From positions 1-64,000 of the forward strand of contig JAIXYN010000061.1 in NCBI GenBank assembly GCA_027490195.1: DNA of 64,000 bases, read 5' to 3'. The number at the start of each line of letters is the position of its first letter. The stretch's first letter is position 1. Source of the stretch: Verrucomicrobiaceae bacterium (GTDB taxonomy: Bacteria; Verrucomicrobiota; Verrucomicrobiia; Verrucomicrobiales; Verrucomicrobiaceae). A program made the position numbers and the translations under genes. The notes under the pieces were generated by a model. It was not told where the DNA came from. It did no database searches and saw nothing but the letters and a program-made list of their open reading frames with translations. This document shows, in pieces, positions 8,336-17,503 of this stretch.

Positions 8336-9585
8336 GGTTTGCTGCTGCTGGGAGTGGGAGTTGTGGAAACGGGGGTGGTGCCTGAAGCAGTGTCCGAAGG
8401 CTTGGAGATGAGAGAGCGCACTTCTTGGATCTGATCAGCCGCCGCCTGCTGCTGACGGTTTTTCTCGGCTTCAGCATTGGCCACGGCGCTCTGCTGGTTC
8501 TGGGCGGCATTCTCCGCCTGGGCCTTGGCGTACATCTCCTCATCGAGCTGCCAGCTATTGAGTGGCTGGTTCTTTTGTTTCAGGCCGGCGATGCTGGCCA
8601 TTTCCGGCTCAAAGACGTCCGTGGTGTAGATGTAGAACTGGGTGCCGGCGGCGACACGGACAAAATCAAGATCCTGGGAGAGCTGGGTGGTCAGGAGCTT
8701 GGAGTAGGCGGAGGCCGCCTGCGCACCACCGCCGAGCGCGGCGTTGCTCGTGTTGTTTTCCGGCACGAGTCCATAGATGCTTTGGAACTGCTGCCGATTG
8801 TTGTTCATGATGCCCTGCAGCGCTTCCGCGATGAGGATCTTCACCTGCGCGTACTGATCGTTCTGAACGATGATGCCTTTGATGCCAGCGGAGCCGTCGG
8901 TGATGGCGTAGGTGTCATCACTGAGACGTTCGTGATCAAGGGCCACGCCGCCGATGCTGTACTCCCGGCCATCCTCCCAGATGAATGTGAAACCGCCAGC
9001 GACCTCAATGCGGTCACGGATGCGTCCTTTGCTGGCCTTGGCATGCACCTGCGTGCCGGCCGGAAGAACGAGCTGACGGTTCCAGTAAATGTCTTCGGTG
9101 ACAAGGCCGAGCACCGGAGTCTGCAAGGAAGAGGAGTCCACGGTGATGACCAGGGCTGCCTTGATGAGGATGCCGCGCGGAGCAAAGAGTTTCGGAGTCG
9201 TGGGCACAAAGGGCTCAGTGACAGCATTGCTGACGTGCACCAGCTTGGGAAAGGGCGGCGGCTTGTCTGCTTTATTCCGCTGCGTGCCGGAGCTGGATGA
9301 AATCAGGCTGGGCGGCGCGGGTTTCTTGGGGGGAACGACGAAGCGCTCCACCTGCTGGTCACTGCCCATCATGGCCGTCCGTTGGTCCCCGAGGTTCACC
9401 GTCTTTGATTCTGCGACCAGCGTGAGCTCGGCCGGAGGCTTGCCGTCCTTGGTGGGCTTGGCCACCGGTGGGGCGTTGACTGACGCCGCTGGCTGCTTGC
9501 TGACATAAAATGCCACCCCGGCGATGGCGACCACCACAACGAGCAGCATCATCTGCACGGCCGGCTTTTGGAGTTGTTGCATCAT
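8332..9585 (-). CDS. virB10: VirB10/TrbI-like T4SS core protein
   Basis: 417 residues. One N-terminal transmembrane helix (MMLLVVVVAIAGVAFYV, about 12-28) is followed by a proline-rich periplasmic stretch (PPVAKPTKDGKPPAE, PPKKPAPPSL) and a C-terminal beta-barrel-like TrbI domain (about 140-345) with TEDIYWNRQLVLPAGTQVHA, TFIWEDGREYSIGG and AAGTQFYIYTT. The last 70 residues are low-complexity Q/A/S. VirB10 spans both membranes and couples ATPase energy to opening of the outer ring. It sits between VirB9-like and a lipoprotein, the canonical order. Assignment rests on topology, the LPAGT element and context. Confidence 0.78.
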   Translation of the reverse strand: MMQQLQKPAVQMMLLVVVVAIAGVAFYVSKQPAASVNAPPVAKPTKDGKPPAELTLVAESKTVNLGDQRTAMMGSDQQVERFVVPPKKPAPPSLISSSSGTQRNKADKPPPFPKLVHVSNAVTEPFVPTTPKLFAPRGILIKAALVITVDSSSLQTPVLGLVTEDIYWNRQLVLPAGTQVHAKASKGRIRDRIEVAGGFTFIWEDGREYSIGGVALDHERLSDDTYAITDGSAGIKGIIVQNDQYAQVKILIAEALQGIMNNNRQQFQSIYGLVPENNTSNAALGGGAQAASAYSKLLTTQLSQDLDFVRVAAGTQFYIYTTDVFEPEMASIAGLKQKNQPLNSWQLDEEMYAKAQAENAAQNQQSAVANAEAEKNRQQQAAADQIQEVRSLISKPSDTASGTTPVSTTPTPSSSKP

Positions 9586-9606
9586 GGCAGTGGGAGAGGT
9601 TGCGGG

Positions 9607-10572
9607 TTATTTGCCTTCGGCGGCGGCATCGAGTTCGGCAGCGTCCGCGCTGGAAAGCGGCGGCAGCAGCACAGGCTGACGCCCGGGTTCCGGCAGTTCG
9701 ATGCGGAAATCCTGATTGATGGAAAGCCCTTCACGGCTCCCGCCCGGGCCGCCCTGGAGCACCACATCCATGGCGACGCGCTGACCGGGTGCGACAGTGT
9801 TGGCGCAGTCCACCAGCTGAGAGTCATAGCTGCGGCTGCCGACGCGAACCTTGGTGCCCGCAGGATCGAAATCGAACTCCTTGGCACCGTTGTTGGTGAG
9901 CCAGCAGCGGAAGACGGTGAGGTCTTTGGCCGGGCTGCGCTGGATCTCATAAATGGTGGTCACGAGATCCTTCGTCGTGGAAGTCATCATCAGCCCGTTG
10001 CGCTCCTGCCAGCCCGTGAAGAGGCTAGGATTAAGCGGCTCCAAAGCCTTGCGGTTGCGCACCTTGCTGAGCATGCCCACAAGTTCCTCGGCGTTGTATT
10101 GAATGCGTGACTCCACCACTTTTTCCTGTGTCACCTCCACCGTGCTGTTGGTCGGTACCGGAGGGGAGACGATGACGGCGAGGTTGGCCTCATCTGCGGG
10201 AGTGAGGCGGAGGAGGTAGATGTTGCGCGTGGTGCGCACCGTGGCGTGGCAGGGCTCTCCGGGCTTGATGAGGCGGACGACGAGCGTGTCCCCGATCACA
10301 TTCTCATAATGCACGATCCCCACCTTTGTGCTGGTCATCTGATTGACCTGCGCAGGATCGGTGACGAGGCCGTAGCCGGTGAGCAGACTGATCTTCTCCG
10401 GAAAGGTGATGGTGGTGGCGACATTGCTGTTGATGGCGATGTCGTGGACCAGGTTCTTGGGGTCCAGCCGCACGAGCTCACGACCTGTCTGCACCTGGGC
10501 AGACAACGTCATGGCCGCCGAGAAAACGCAAGCGAGATGAAGCCGAAGCCAGCTGTAAGTGCGTGAGTTCAT
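9607..10572 (-). CDS. virB9: VirB9/TrbG-like T4SS core protein
   Basis: 321 residues with a cleavable signal peptide (LHLACVFSAAMTLSAQ). Residues about 30-150 resemble the VirB9 N-domain: HDIAINSNVATTITFPEKIS, then a VVRLIKPGEPCHATVRTT element and NIYLLRLTPADE. The C-terminal part is a beta-rich domain (VFRCWLTNNGAKEFDFD). VirB9 forms the outer-membrane ring with VirB7 and VirB10. The stop region is followed by VirB10 after 21 bases; the start overlaps the upstream VirB8-like gene by 4 bases (ATGA). Similarity is at the level of pattern, so a more distant secretin-associated protein is not excluded. Confidence 0.7.
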   Translation of the reverse strand: MNSRTYSWLRLHLACVFSAAMTLSAQVQTGRELVRLDPKNLVHDIAINSNVATTITFPEKISLLTGYGLVTDPAQVNQMTSTKVGIVHYENVIGDTLVVRLIKPGEPCHATVRTTRNIYLLRLTPADEANLAVIVSPPVPTNSTVEVTQEKVVESRIQYNAEELVGMLSKVRNRKALEPLNPSLFTGWQERNGLMMTSTTKDLVTTIYEIQRSPAKDLTVFRCWLTNNGAKEFDFDPAGTKVRVGSRSYDSQLVDCANTVAPGQRVAMDVVLQGGPGGSREGLSINQDFRIELPEPGRQPVLLPPLSSADAAELDAAAEGK

Positions 10573-11219
10573 GATTCGCTGATGGGCTCTAGGCTCAGTT
10601 TGCCCAAGGTCTCCACCTGGGAGGGGAAGCCTTTGTTGGAGATGATTTTCGTGTTCTGATGCCAGAGGACAGTGAGCGAGAAGCGGTAGGTTTCATGCTT
10701 CTCTTTGCCGCTGAAAAAGCTGCGGCGGTGGATGATGCCGGTGGTGACGGTCTTCACACGGATGTTGGTGGCCGCTTTGATCTCCGTTTTTTCCACAATG
10801 GCGGTCTGATCGACCTTCTGGCTCTGGAAGTACTTTTGCTCCTTCTGCACCTCCTTGCGGATCTCCGCCAGTCCAGGGCTTTCGTGCTTCTCGTTTTCCC
10901 AGCACAGCTTGGTGAGGCGGTCCTCATGGATCAGGCCCTGCGGATCGCGTTCCAACAAGGTCTCCGCCAGCACGCTGCACATCTGAATGTGCATGGGCGT
11001 CATCTCCATGTAAACATTTCCAGGTGGCACGTAGTAGGCACCTGCGGTGTCCATGACCACAAATGGCGGGCGCTTCCGCAGCGCATCGGACATGAGCATG
11101 ACGTAGCCCGCGCATGCGGCCCCCACCACGCAAGCCACGAGAAACCAAAACACTGCCGTGCGATCCCTGATGACCAGGGTATCAATGGCGCTGCGCTTTT
11201 TTTCTTGTTTTGCAGACAT
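10569..11219 (-). CDS. VirB8-like inner-membrane protein (copy B)
   Basis: 216 residues. A short cytoplasmic tail (MSAKQEKKRSAIDTL) precedes one transmembrane helix (AVFWFLVACVVGAACAGYVM, about 23-42), and the rest is a periplasmic NTF2-like domain, the VirB8 topology. It shares its layout with the gene just upstream: FWF-VAC in the membrane helix, then a short hydrophobic strand (FVVMDTAGAYYVPPG), then a helix ending in an L-x-R-D/G-P-(Q/K)-G motif (LLERDPQGLIHEDRL). This suggests tandem duplication. It is coupled to VirB9 by an ATGA overlap. VirB8 nucleates assembly of the channel; two paralogues could form a hetero-oligomer. Confidence 0.7.
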   Translation of the reverse strand: MSAKQEKKRSAIDTLVIRDRTAVFWFLVACVVGAACAGYVMLMSDALRKRPPFVVMDTAGAYYVPPGNVYMEMTPMHIQMCSVLAETLLERDPQGLIHEDRLTKLCWENEKHESPGLAEIRKEVQKEQKYFQSQKVDQTAIVEKTEIKAATNIRVKTVTTGIIHRRSFFSGKEKHETYRFSLTVLWHQNTKIISNKGFPSQVETLGKLSLEPISES

Positions 11220-11233
11220 GATTTGTGGCGGGA

Positions 11234-11848
11234 TTAGTCGGAACTGGAAATGGGGCTGATGGAATACTCGATATTGTTGCAGACGAAGGGGAAGCGCTTG
11301 CTGTCACGGAGGTTCTGATTCCGCTCCCAGTAAAGTCGTGCGGTGACGCTGAACGACTGAGTGATGGCCTCCTCGGAGGTGGGGTCCACGCTCACACGCA
11401 CGAGCTGGCCCTGGGCCACCGTTTCTGCTTCGCCATTGGGAAAGTGCTGCACGCGCACCTGCCCCACTTCCATGACCTGATGAATGTGCCGGGTGTTAAA
11501 ATCGTAGTACGAGTCCTTCAATTCTTTTGTCACCTGCTCCATCCCAGCGCCAGCAAACAGCAGTGAAAGACGCTCGGCCGTCAGTGCCCCTTTGGGACCT
11601 CGATTGAGGAACGTTTCCAGCGCGAGCCGGGCATGGTAGTCCACCACTTCATCCAGATCCTGCTGCTGCATTGAGCGATCCAGATAGACAAACGATTTTT
11701 CGATCGGCACGTAGAGCATGCTGCCACGGCTGGACACAGCCACGTCATACACATACCAGCCAGTGACTGCGAGGCAGCCGCAGGCCACCATAAACCAGAA
11801 GAACGCCAGCTTTTCCTTGGAGATGAAGATGTCCGCCACGCCTTTCAT
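11234..11848 (-). CDS. VirB8-like inner-membrane protein (copy A)
   Basis: 204 residues with the same architecture as the next gene: a short N-terminal tail (MKGVADIFISKEKLA), a transmembrane helix (FFWFMVACGCLAVTGWYVYD, about 16-35) and a periplasmic domain with LYVPIEKSFVYLDRS and FLNRGPKGALTAERLSLLF. It lies 14 bases upstream of copy B and directly follows the VirB6-like gene (the stop of that gene is at 11850). The periplasmic domain is of the size expected for VirB8/TraE. The identity between the copies is low but the motif order is conserved, so the duplication looks old. Confidence 0.7.
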   Translation of the reverse strand: MKGVADIFISKEKLAFFWFMVACGCLAVTGWYVYDVAVSSRGSMLYVPIEKSFVYLDRSMQQQDLDEVVDYHARLALETFLNRGPKGALTAERLSLLFAGAGMEQVTKELKDSYYDFNTRHIHQVMEVGQVRVQHFPNGEAETVAQGQLVRVSVDPTSEEAITQSFSVTARLYWERNQNLRDSKRFPFVCNNIEYSISPISSSD

Positions 11849-11849
11849 G

Positions 11850-12902
11850 TCATTCTCCTCCTGCCAAGCCTCCTATTTGATTGCCCACTCCAGTAACCGC
11901 GCCCGTGGCACCACTGATGGCCGAAGATGCGGTGCCGCCGCCAGGAACCATCCCGACCACCGTACTGGCCACCGCTCCGCCCGCGCTCACACCGCCCATG
12001 GCTGCACTGACCGCCTGACCTGCAAAGGCCGTGCCAATCTGCGCCCCGGAGAGGATGGCCTTCTGAATCAGACCCGGCGCCTTGAAAATCACAAACATGA
12101 TCCAGATAGCAACAGCGACCACGAGCACAAAGATGGCGAGGACCTCAACAACCACGCCAAAGCCTGCGAGATGCAGCGTGGCACAGATCAAGACAATGAT
12201 ATCAATGCCGATGGTCAGCAGCGCGTCAGAAAGCATAAGGCCGATTCCCCAGCCAAGCGGCCAAAAACAAATCCCAAGAAGTCCCATGAAATAGGTCTGG
12301 GCCGTTCCCTTGGTGTCATCATACAAAAGCATGCCGAAAAAGATCGGCGATGCCGCCGCACCGATGTACAAGGCCATGATCTGCACCTGATAGGCAAAGA
12401 AGAAAATCACATAGCAGAACAGCCCGATGACGATCATGCAGAAGGCGGCAATGATACCGGCGATGTAGTCGATGATCGCAAGCGGATCCACAAAAAGCCC
12501 CAAGAGCGCACTGGGATCCGTGTCGATGTCCATGTCACTAAAGCTGTCCCCGAAGTTTTCAAACAGTCCGATGGGGTCCACTCCCAATGAAGACAGCAGA
12601 TCGTCAGAAAGCGCTGTGCGCACATCCACCACAAGGAATTCCGGAAAGAAGGGCATGATGGAGCACACCAATCCCATGGTCAGGATCTGTCCGAAGGCCC
12701 CGTCGAAGCTGCCGCCCATGATCCCTTTGTAGGAGATCATCAGCAGCCCCAGAAAGGCGAGCGTGAAAGCGAAGATCTGCAGACCGTCAAAGATGTCCGC
12801 GCAGGTGTTCTGCAGATCGGTGTAAAACGTGTCCATGAGACCAAACGCACCGGCAAATCCCTGGCCGGCGGCAAGGATGGGCATGAGGCTCAGTGTATTC
12901 AT
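11850..12902 (-). CDS. virB6: VirB6/TrbL-like polytopic membrane protein
   Basis: 350 residues with about five to six hydrophobic helices in the middle: IFAFTLAFLGLLMISYKG, YIAGIIAAFCMIVIGLFCYV, AYQVQIMALYIGAAASPIFF, YFMGLLGICFWPLGWGIGLM and VLAIFVLVVAVAIWIMFVIF. The C-terminal 90 residues are a Gly/Ala/Val-rich stretch (for example AGQAVSAAMGGVSAGGAVAS) resembling the glycine-zipper proteins of the locus. VirB6 and TrbL form the inner-membrane part of the translocation path. The gene lies between VirB5-like and VirB8-like genes, the canonical order. No catalytic residues are expected. Confidence 0.75.
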   Translation of the reverse strand: MNTLSLMPILAAGQGFAGAFGLMDTFYTDLQNTCADIFDGLQIFAFTLAFLGLLMISYKGIMGGSFDGAFGQILTMGLVCSIMPFFPEFLVVDVRTALSDDLLSSLGVDPIGLFENFGDSFSDMDIDTDPSALLGLFVDPLAIIDYIAGIIAAFCMIVIGLFCYVIFFFAYQVQIMALYIGAAASPIFFGMLLYDDTKGTAQTYFMGLLGICFWPLGWGIGLMLSDALLTIGIDIIVLICATLHLAGFGVVVEVLAIFVLVVAVAIWIMFVIFKAPGLIQKAILSGAQIGTAFAGQAVSAAMGGVSAGGAVASTVVGMVPGGGTASSAISGATGAVTGVGNQIGGLAGGE

Positions 12903-12938
12903 GGCGGCGTGTGAGGTGAAAAATCCGAAGGGGCGTTG

Positions 12939-13784
12939 TTACTTTTTACCCCAGCCCAGATTGCTGAAGGGGCTGGTCGTCGTCGAACCAGGCGAGGAAG
13001 TTGAAGATGAACCGCCGGAGCTGGAACTGCTCTTGGCCTTTTCGCCGTTGTGCTTGCGCTCCAGATTGCGCTCTTCGGCTTTGGCCTTGGCTTCCACCTG
13101 CGCCTGCAGCTTCAGCTTTTCCATCAGCACGTCGTAGTCCAGCTTGCTCTTCGTCACATCCGCCTTGGCGCTAGCAATCAGGGAATCGGTGGTGCTGATG
13201 GCGGTCTGAAGCTTCAAGATGGTGGCCAGATCGGAGGCGGTGTTGAGCTGATCAAACAGCGCGGGGCGCTGCTCTTCGAGCTGGGTGATGCGCTCATCCG
13301 CCTCGCGGGACTTTTGAGCCAGCGCCTCTAGGTCACCACTCAGCGCGCCCTGAAGTTTGTAGAGGGAGGGATCACGGTCGGCAGTCTCTCCATCCTTGAA
13401 GGTGACCGTCGGGTTGACGGCGGCGACGAGTCCGTAAGCGTTGTCGCCAAAGGCTTCAGCACCCGTCGTGGCACGGAGGCGGTCTTCACGTGCAATGCCA
13501 TTGGCTGCCGCTTGGGCGGATTTGGCGATGTCCTGCTTGATGAGATCCAGCAAAGGCAGACTGACCGTGGCGGGGTCCCCCATGCGAGTAAGCTGGTCGT
13601 TGAGCGACTGCGACTGCTTCTGCGCTTCATCAAGCTGCTGCTGCAGCATGCTCATGATGCTCTGCGTGTTGGTGTTGGTCTGCTGGATGAGCGCGTTGTC
13701 GATGACTTCCTGCACCGGCGACTGGGCGCCGGCGCTGTGGCTGAACAGAACCAGCCCGAGGGCGAAACATGCGGATGTTTTCAT
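12939..13784 (-). CDS. virB5: VirB5/TrbJ-like periplasmic coiled-coil protein
   Basis: 281 residues with a Sec signal peptide (MKTSACFALGLVLFSHSAGA, cleavage after AGA). The mature protein is mostly helical, with QSIMSMLQQQLDEAQKQSQS and a long second helix region (SREADERITQLEEQRPALFD). The tail is a low-complexity Ser/Thr/Gly stretch ending SNLGWGKK. VirB5 and TrbJ proteins are minor pilus-tip or periplasmic components with this helical layout. It is placed between VirB4 and VirB6 like virB5 in classical operons. The call rests on order and architecture, not on a conserved motif. Confidence 0.6.
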   Translation of the reverse strand: MKTSACFALGLVLFSHSAGAQSPVQEVIDNALIQQTNTNTQSIMSMLQQQLDEAQKQSQSLNDQLTRMGDPATVSLPLLDLIKQDIAKSAQAAANGIAREDRLRATTGAEAFGDNAYGLVAAVNPTVTFKDGETADRDPSLYKLQGALSGDLEALAQKSREADERITQLEEQRPALFDQLNTASDLATILKLQTAISTTDSLIASAKADVTKSKLDYDVLMEKLKLQAQVEAKAKAEERNLERKHNGEKAKSSSSSGGSSSTSSPGSTTTSPFSNLGWGKK

Positions 13785-13813
13785 GGTGTTGCTGCGGTGG
13801 GTGGAGAAAGCGG

Positions 13814-14338
13814 TTATTCGACAACTTCGATGACGACCTTGCGCGGCTCGACGAGAACGCCGTCCGTGGTGACGTGCTCAGGCACAGGCACTTCGTAATA
13901 GCGGCGCTGTACGCCATCGCCGCTGGTGGGGCGTTCGGCATCGCGTTTGAGCCAGTAGAGGTCCTTGATGGCGTCGCTGCGGCCTTTGTTGTACCCGTCG
14001 AGGTACTTCTGCCTCACCTCGTTCTGGGACATGGAGTCGGAGATGGCACCGGCGGCATAGCCCGCGACCGCTCCGGAGATGAGACCTGCGTGGTTACTGA
14101 GGCCACCGCCGCTGCCACCGCTGGAACTGCTCGTAGTCGTGGTGCCCCCAGTCGTGGAGGAGGAACTGCTGCTACCGTTGTTGTTGTTGTTGTTCCTGAC
14201 AAAGCGGTCGACGATAGAGCCGAGGATTCCACCGGAGGCGGCGCCGACGAGCCCCTTGTTCACTCCGCCGCTGGAATTTGAGCAGGAGGTGAACAGGGAG
14301 GACATTCCCACAAGAAGGATGATGAGGGTCGTTTTCAT
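13814..14338 (-). CDS. lipoprotein with glycine-zipper segments
   Basis: 174 residues. Lipoprotein signal MKTTLIILLVGMSSLFTSC with Cys19 in a FTSC lipobox. Two short glycine-zipper segments follow (GLVGAASGGILGSIVDRFV and AGLISGAVAGYAAGAISDSM), separated by low-complexity Asn and Ser runs encoded by repeated aac and agc codons. The C-terminal half contains QKYLDGYNKGRSDAIKDLYW and VQRRYYEVPVPEHV. The start of virB4 lies upstream; this gene overlaps the end of virB4 by 4 bases (ATGA), so it is coupled to it. It may anchor a ring or stabilise the pilus; function is unknown. Confidence 0.65.
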   Translation of the reverse strand: MKTTLIILLVGMSSLFTSCSNSSGGVNKGLVGAASGGILGSIVDRFVRNNNNNNGSSSSSSTTGGTTTTSSSSGGSGGGLSNHAGLISGAVAGYAAGAISDSMSQNEVRQKYLDGYNKGRSDAIKDLYWLKRDAERPTSGDGVQRRYYEVPVPEHVTTDGVLVEPRKVVIEVVE

Positions 14339-17034
14339 TTCTTCGATTTGGCTTGGCTGAGAATCATCTTGTAGGCGTCGCCGCCGTAGTTTTTGAGCTC
14401 GGCGTTCTGGCGTTCAAAGGCCTCCCCGGAGGTGGCTGAGGCGAGGATCATCTCCTTGGACGCCTGATGCCGGCCAATGGCAATGCGCGGCCGTCCGGTG
14501 GCCTCGTGGTAGTAAACAAAGGAGCCATAAGGGTCGGACTTCATCTCCGAGGGATCGGGGAAACTTGTGACCTGCTTCTTGGTGATGGAGGGGATGCGGA
14601 AACCTTCGCTCATGCTTTCCACGTCGCGCTGGTCGGGCTGCTTGAGCATGAACATGATGCGCGAGTTGCCCACGACTGAAGAGCGCACTGGGTGGTCCTT
14701 GATGCGCTGGAACTGCTGGATGATGGAGAACACCCAGCAGGAGTATTTGCGCATACGTTCATAGTACTCACGCGTGATGCGGTCACCGTCAGGCATCGCG
14801 AGGAAAGCAGAAAGCTCCTCAAGGATGACGCGCTTGCGGGTGGAACGCGGGCGGCTCATGATCTCTTTGCGCAGGTCGTTGGTGATGAGGAACGCGGCAA
14901 CCGTGCGCAGCTCCTTGGCAGACTCGGGGATGTAGGACAGCTCGAAGTGGACCACTTTGCCACTGAGACTGACATTGTTAACGCCGTCCAGAATGGCCCC
15001 ATAGCGGCCCGTGCGGCCCCAGGGCTCCAGCAGCATGCGGAGAAGACCGATGTCCGGGTGGGCACGGCGCTGCCGGCTTTCGAGGTTCAACAGTTCCACA
15101 AATTGACTGTGCGTAGGCATGTCCTCCGCCTTCATGAGGGTGTAGGCCATCGTCATGAGGTCCCATTGATTGCCGGGATTGTTGAGGAAGTCCTCCAGCA
15201 TGCCCTGATCCACCGCCATACGGTCAAACTCACCGGCCATGACGTCCCCCTCCATGAGACTGGAACGGAAATCCATCCAGGCGTCGGCCAGCACCGTGCC
15301 GCTGGGCATGCGTTTTTTGCGCCACTCGTCGGCAATGGCCACACGGCGTGCCGACTCGGCACGGCCTTCGGCATTGCGGCTAGCCCATGTTTCAAATTGG
15401 TCGATGTAGAGACGCTCGATCTGCTTGGACAGGAGCGCCTGGCGTATGCGGTCTTTGTCGATGTCTGGCGGTGGGCCGGCCATGAGATGCGCCACCGCAG
15501 TGGCTCCGCCTAGCTGGTCGGAACTGAGCGGCAGACCGCGCGTGTCGAAGTAGTTGAAAGTCAGGTTGCCGTTCGGCTGCACGATGATCGGCTCGCAGCC
15601 ATAGAGGCGGGTGAAGAGATTGTAGGATAGACCTTCCTCAACGATGGCCGTGAAGTCGTAGTAGGGTGCCGTCTGCGTGAGGAGGTCGATGGTAAAGACT
15701 GATTTCCCTGCGCCTGATGCCCCGAACATGATGCCATGTTCCGGACGCATGGAGCCTTCCTTGCCGACAAATGTCGTGGCACCCACGAGCGCGCCACGCG
15801 GGCCGTCATAGATCGCTTCCGCTTCATCGAGGTCACCGGTCGGCGTACTGGAGATGGGCAGCATGTCGGCGAGATTCACATCCTCGACGTAGAGCTTGAA
15901 GTCGTTGTAGTTGGCCCAGCTCCAGCCCGGCATGCAGAGCTGCCAGTAATTGCGCACGCTGGTGGGCAGCGTGGGCTCATAGGACTGAGCGCCCCCGAGC
16001 TTCAGGATGGAATTCCGAATGGCGGAGAGCTTGCTGGAGCAGACATCGGCGTCCTTGTCCCACACACGCACAATGAGGTGCATGCGGTAAGGCACCACTT
16101 CATTGGTGCTCAGGCGGCGGATTCGCGTGCGGAGTTTCAGCAGGGTGGCTTCAAGGGAGGGGGTGATCTTGCCGCGCTCCAGTCGGGCGACCTTGCCCTC
16201 CGTGGCGATGCGGTCCTTCTCCACATCCCCTGCTTCGATGTTGGTGATGATCTGGTAGTCCAGGATGTCGAGCTGCGTGAGCGTGCGCATCATCCCGATG
16301 TAGGTGAACTTGGGCATGCTTTTCACCACGCAGATGCCCTGGTAAAAGCCGTCCATCTTGAAGGTGGAGGAGCCCATGCGCACGGGGGCAGCTTCGCTGT
16401 TGAAGCACATCTCACAGACTGTTTTACCTGGGTCGTAGAGGTCTTCGAGCTTGAGCGCTTCGTTTTCAAATGCGCTGGGATTGAAGTAGCGGTAGAAGGC
16501 CTCGAAGTGCTCCATGTCGTTCATGGGCATGACGCGGCCACCGAGGCTGCCAAACTGCTGGCGCAGGGCCTCCTCCAGCTCTCCCTGCTCGCGCTTGGCG
16601 GCTTGCAGGAGTTCCTCATAGTATTGGCGTCCGCCGCCCATGGACTTGCCAGGGATGCGGGAAGTGAAATAGAACTGCAGATGCTCGCGACGAAGTTTGT
16701 GCTCGCGGATTTTTTTGTCGTAGCGCTGGTAGCGCTCCTCACGCTGCCGGGTGGACCAGCGGTCCTGGGGCAGTTCCTCAGTCTTCTGCCTGTAGCGTTC
16801 CAGCTCTTTGCGGTAATCGCTGTCCACGCTCCATGACACTTGCAGGCGCAGTTCCGGCCTCACCATGCGCAGCAGCACGCGCAGGTTGTCCTCCAGAGAC
16901 ATGAGCCAGCTGGCGTCCGTGTTCTCCGTGTCCGGCATTTCGATGTTATACCCCTTGCCGATGGCACCACCGCGCTGCAGGCCGCGATAGATGATGAGAT
17001 CCTCGTCGAGGTAGGAATTAATGAACTTCGCCAT
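14335..17034 (-). CDS. virB4: VirB4-like T4SS ATPase
   Basis: 899 residues, the size of VirB4/TrbE/TraC ATPases that power pilus assembly and substrate transfer at the inner membrane. The N-terminal half (about 1-400) is the CagE/TrbE/VirB N-domain. The C-terminal motor carries Walker A GASGAGKS near residues 437-444 (GIMFGASGAGKSVF) and a late motor region with VILEELSAFLA as the Walker B-like acidic pair. The C-terminal SIIQQFQRIKDHPVRSSV and FMLKQPDQRDVESM are typical of the family. It follows the VirB3-like gene after about 10 bases and overlaps the lipoprotein gene by 4. This is the most secure T4SS assignment in the locus. Confidence 0.9.
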   Translation of the reverse strand: MAKFINSYLDEDLIIYRGLQRGGAIGKGYNIEMPDTENTDASWLMSLEDNLRVLLRMVRPELRLQVSWSVDSDYRKELERYRQKTEELPQDRWSTRQREERYQRYDKKIREHKLRREHLQFYFTSRIPGKSMGGGRQYYEELLQAAKREQGELEEALRQQFGSLGGRVMPMNDMEHFEAFYRYFNPSAFENEALKLEDLYDPGKTVCEMCFNSEAAPVRMGSSTFKMDGFYQGICVVKSMPKFTYIGMMRTLTQLDILDYQIITNIEAGDVEKDRIATEGKVARLERGKITPSLEATLLKLRTRIRRLSTNEVVPYRMHLIVRVWDKDADVCSSKLSAIRNSILKLGGAQSYEPTLPTSVRNYWQLCMPGWSWANYNDFKLYVEDVNLADMLPISSTPTGDLDEAEAIYDGPRGALVGATTFVGKEGSMRPEHGIMFGASGAGKSVFTIDLLTQTAPYYDFTAIVEEGLSYNLFTRLYGCEPIIVQPNGNLTFNYFDTRGLPLSSDQLGGATAVAHLMAGPPPDIDKDRIRQALLSKQIERLYIDQFETWASRNAEGRAESARRVAIADEWRKKRMPSGTVLADAWMDFRSSLMEGDVMAGEFDRMAVDQGMLEDFLNNPGNQWDLMTMAYTLMKAEDMPTHSQFVELLNLESRQRRAHPDIGLLRMLLEPWGRTGRYGAILDGVNNVSLSGKVVHFELSYIPESAKELRTVAAFLITNDLRKEIMSRPRSTRKRVILEELSAFLAMPDGDRITREYYERMRKYSCWVFSIIQQFQRIKDHPVRSSVVGNSRIMFMLKQPDQRDVESMSEGFRIPSITKKQVTSFPDPSEMKSDPYGSFVYYHEATGRPRIAIGRHQASKEMILASATSGEAFERQNAELKNYGGDAYKMILSQAKSKK

Positions 17035-17043
17035 CCGGGAGGA

Positions 17044-17415
17044 TTAAATAGAGGGGTCTTTGGTGGGGTCATCGATCCAGGGGAGAGCGATGGGTTCCAC
17101 CTTGTTGGGGGCGAAATAAGGTGTTTTGGAAGCCTTGATGATGAGCCACTCAAACAGTTCCACATCGTAGGAAGGCGGCTTCCCCTGCTTCAGTCCGAAG
17201 CAGTAGAGCGAGACCAGCACCAACGGCACGGAGGCCACCAGGATGGCCATGGGTATGCTGGCATCCGGGGCATTGGCCATCGTTTGGAAGATCATCAGAG
17301 CCATGCCGAAGGCGAGAATAAACCACAACGCATTAGCACCCTCGAAACCGGCGATGCCCTGCTGGGAGTCGCGGCCTTCGTTGGTTTCGTGCAGTTTGAC
17401 GCCTTGTTGTTCCAT
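17044..17415 (-). CDS. virB3: VirB3-like membrane protein
   Basis: 123 residues with two adjacent transmembrane helices (LWFILAFGMALMIFQTMA and SIPMAILVASVPLVLVSLYC) and a hydrophilic C-terminus (DVELFEWLIIKASKTPYFAP). VirB3 and TrbD are small two-helix proteins that associate with VirB4, and this gene lies directly upstream of virB4 and downstream of the pilin-like gene, the classical B2-B3-B4 order. It starts at the ATG of MEQQGVKLHE. The N-terminus is longer and more polar than in typical VirB3. Confidence 0.65.
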   Translation of the reverse strand: MEQQGVKLHETNEGRDSQQGIAGFEGANALWFILAFGMALMIFQTMANAPDASIPMAILVASVPLVLVSLYCFGLKQGKPPSYDVELFEWLIIKASKTPYFAPNKVEPIALPWIDDPTKDPSI

Positions 17416-17503
17416 GGTCAGATCACCGGAAGATGACTAGGGCCTCCCAGCCCTGATGCGCCCACTGGAGGCGCATCAGGGAGAGAGCTCCATTGCCGGG
17501 GAA

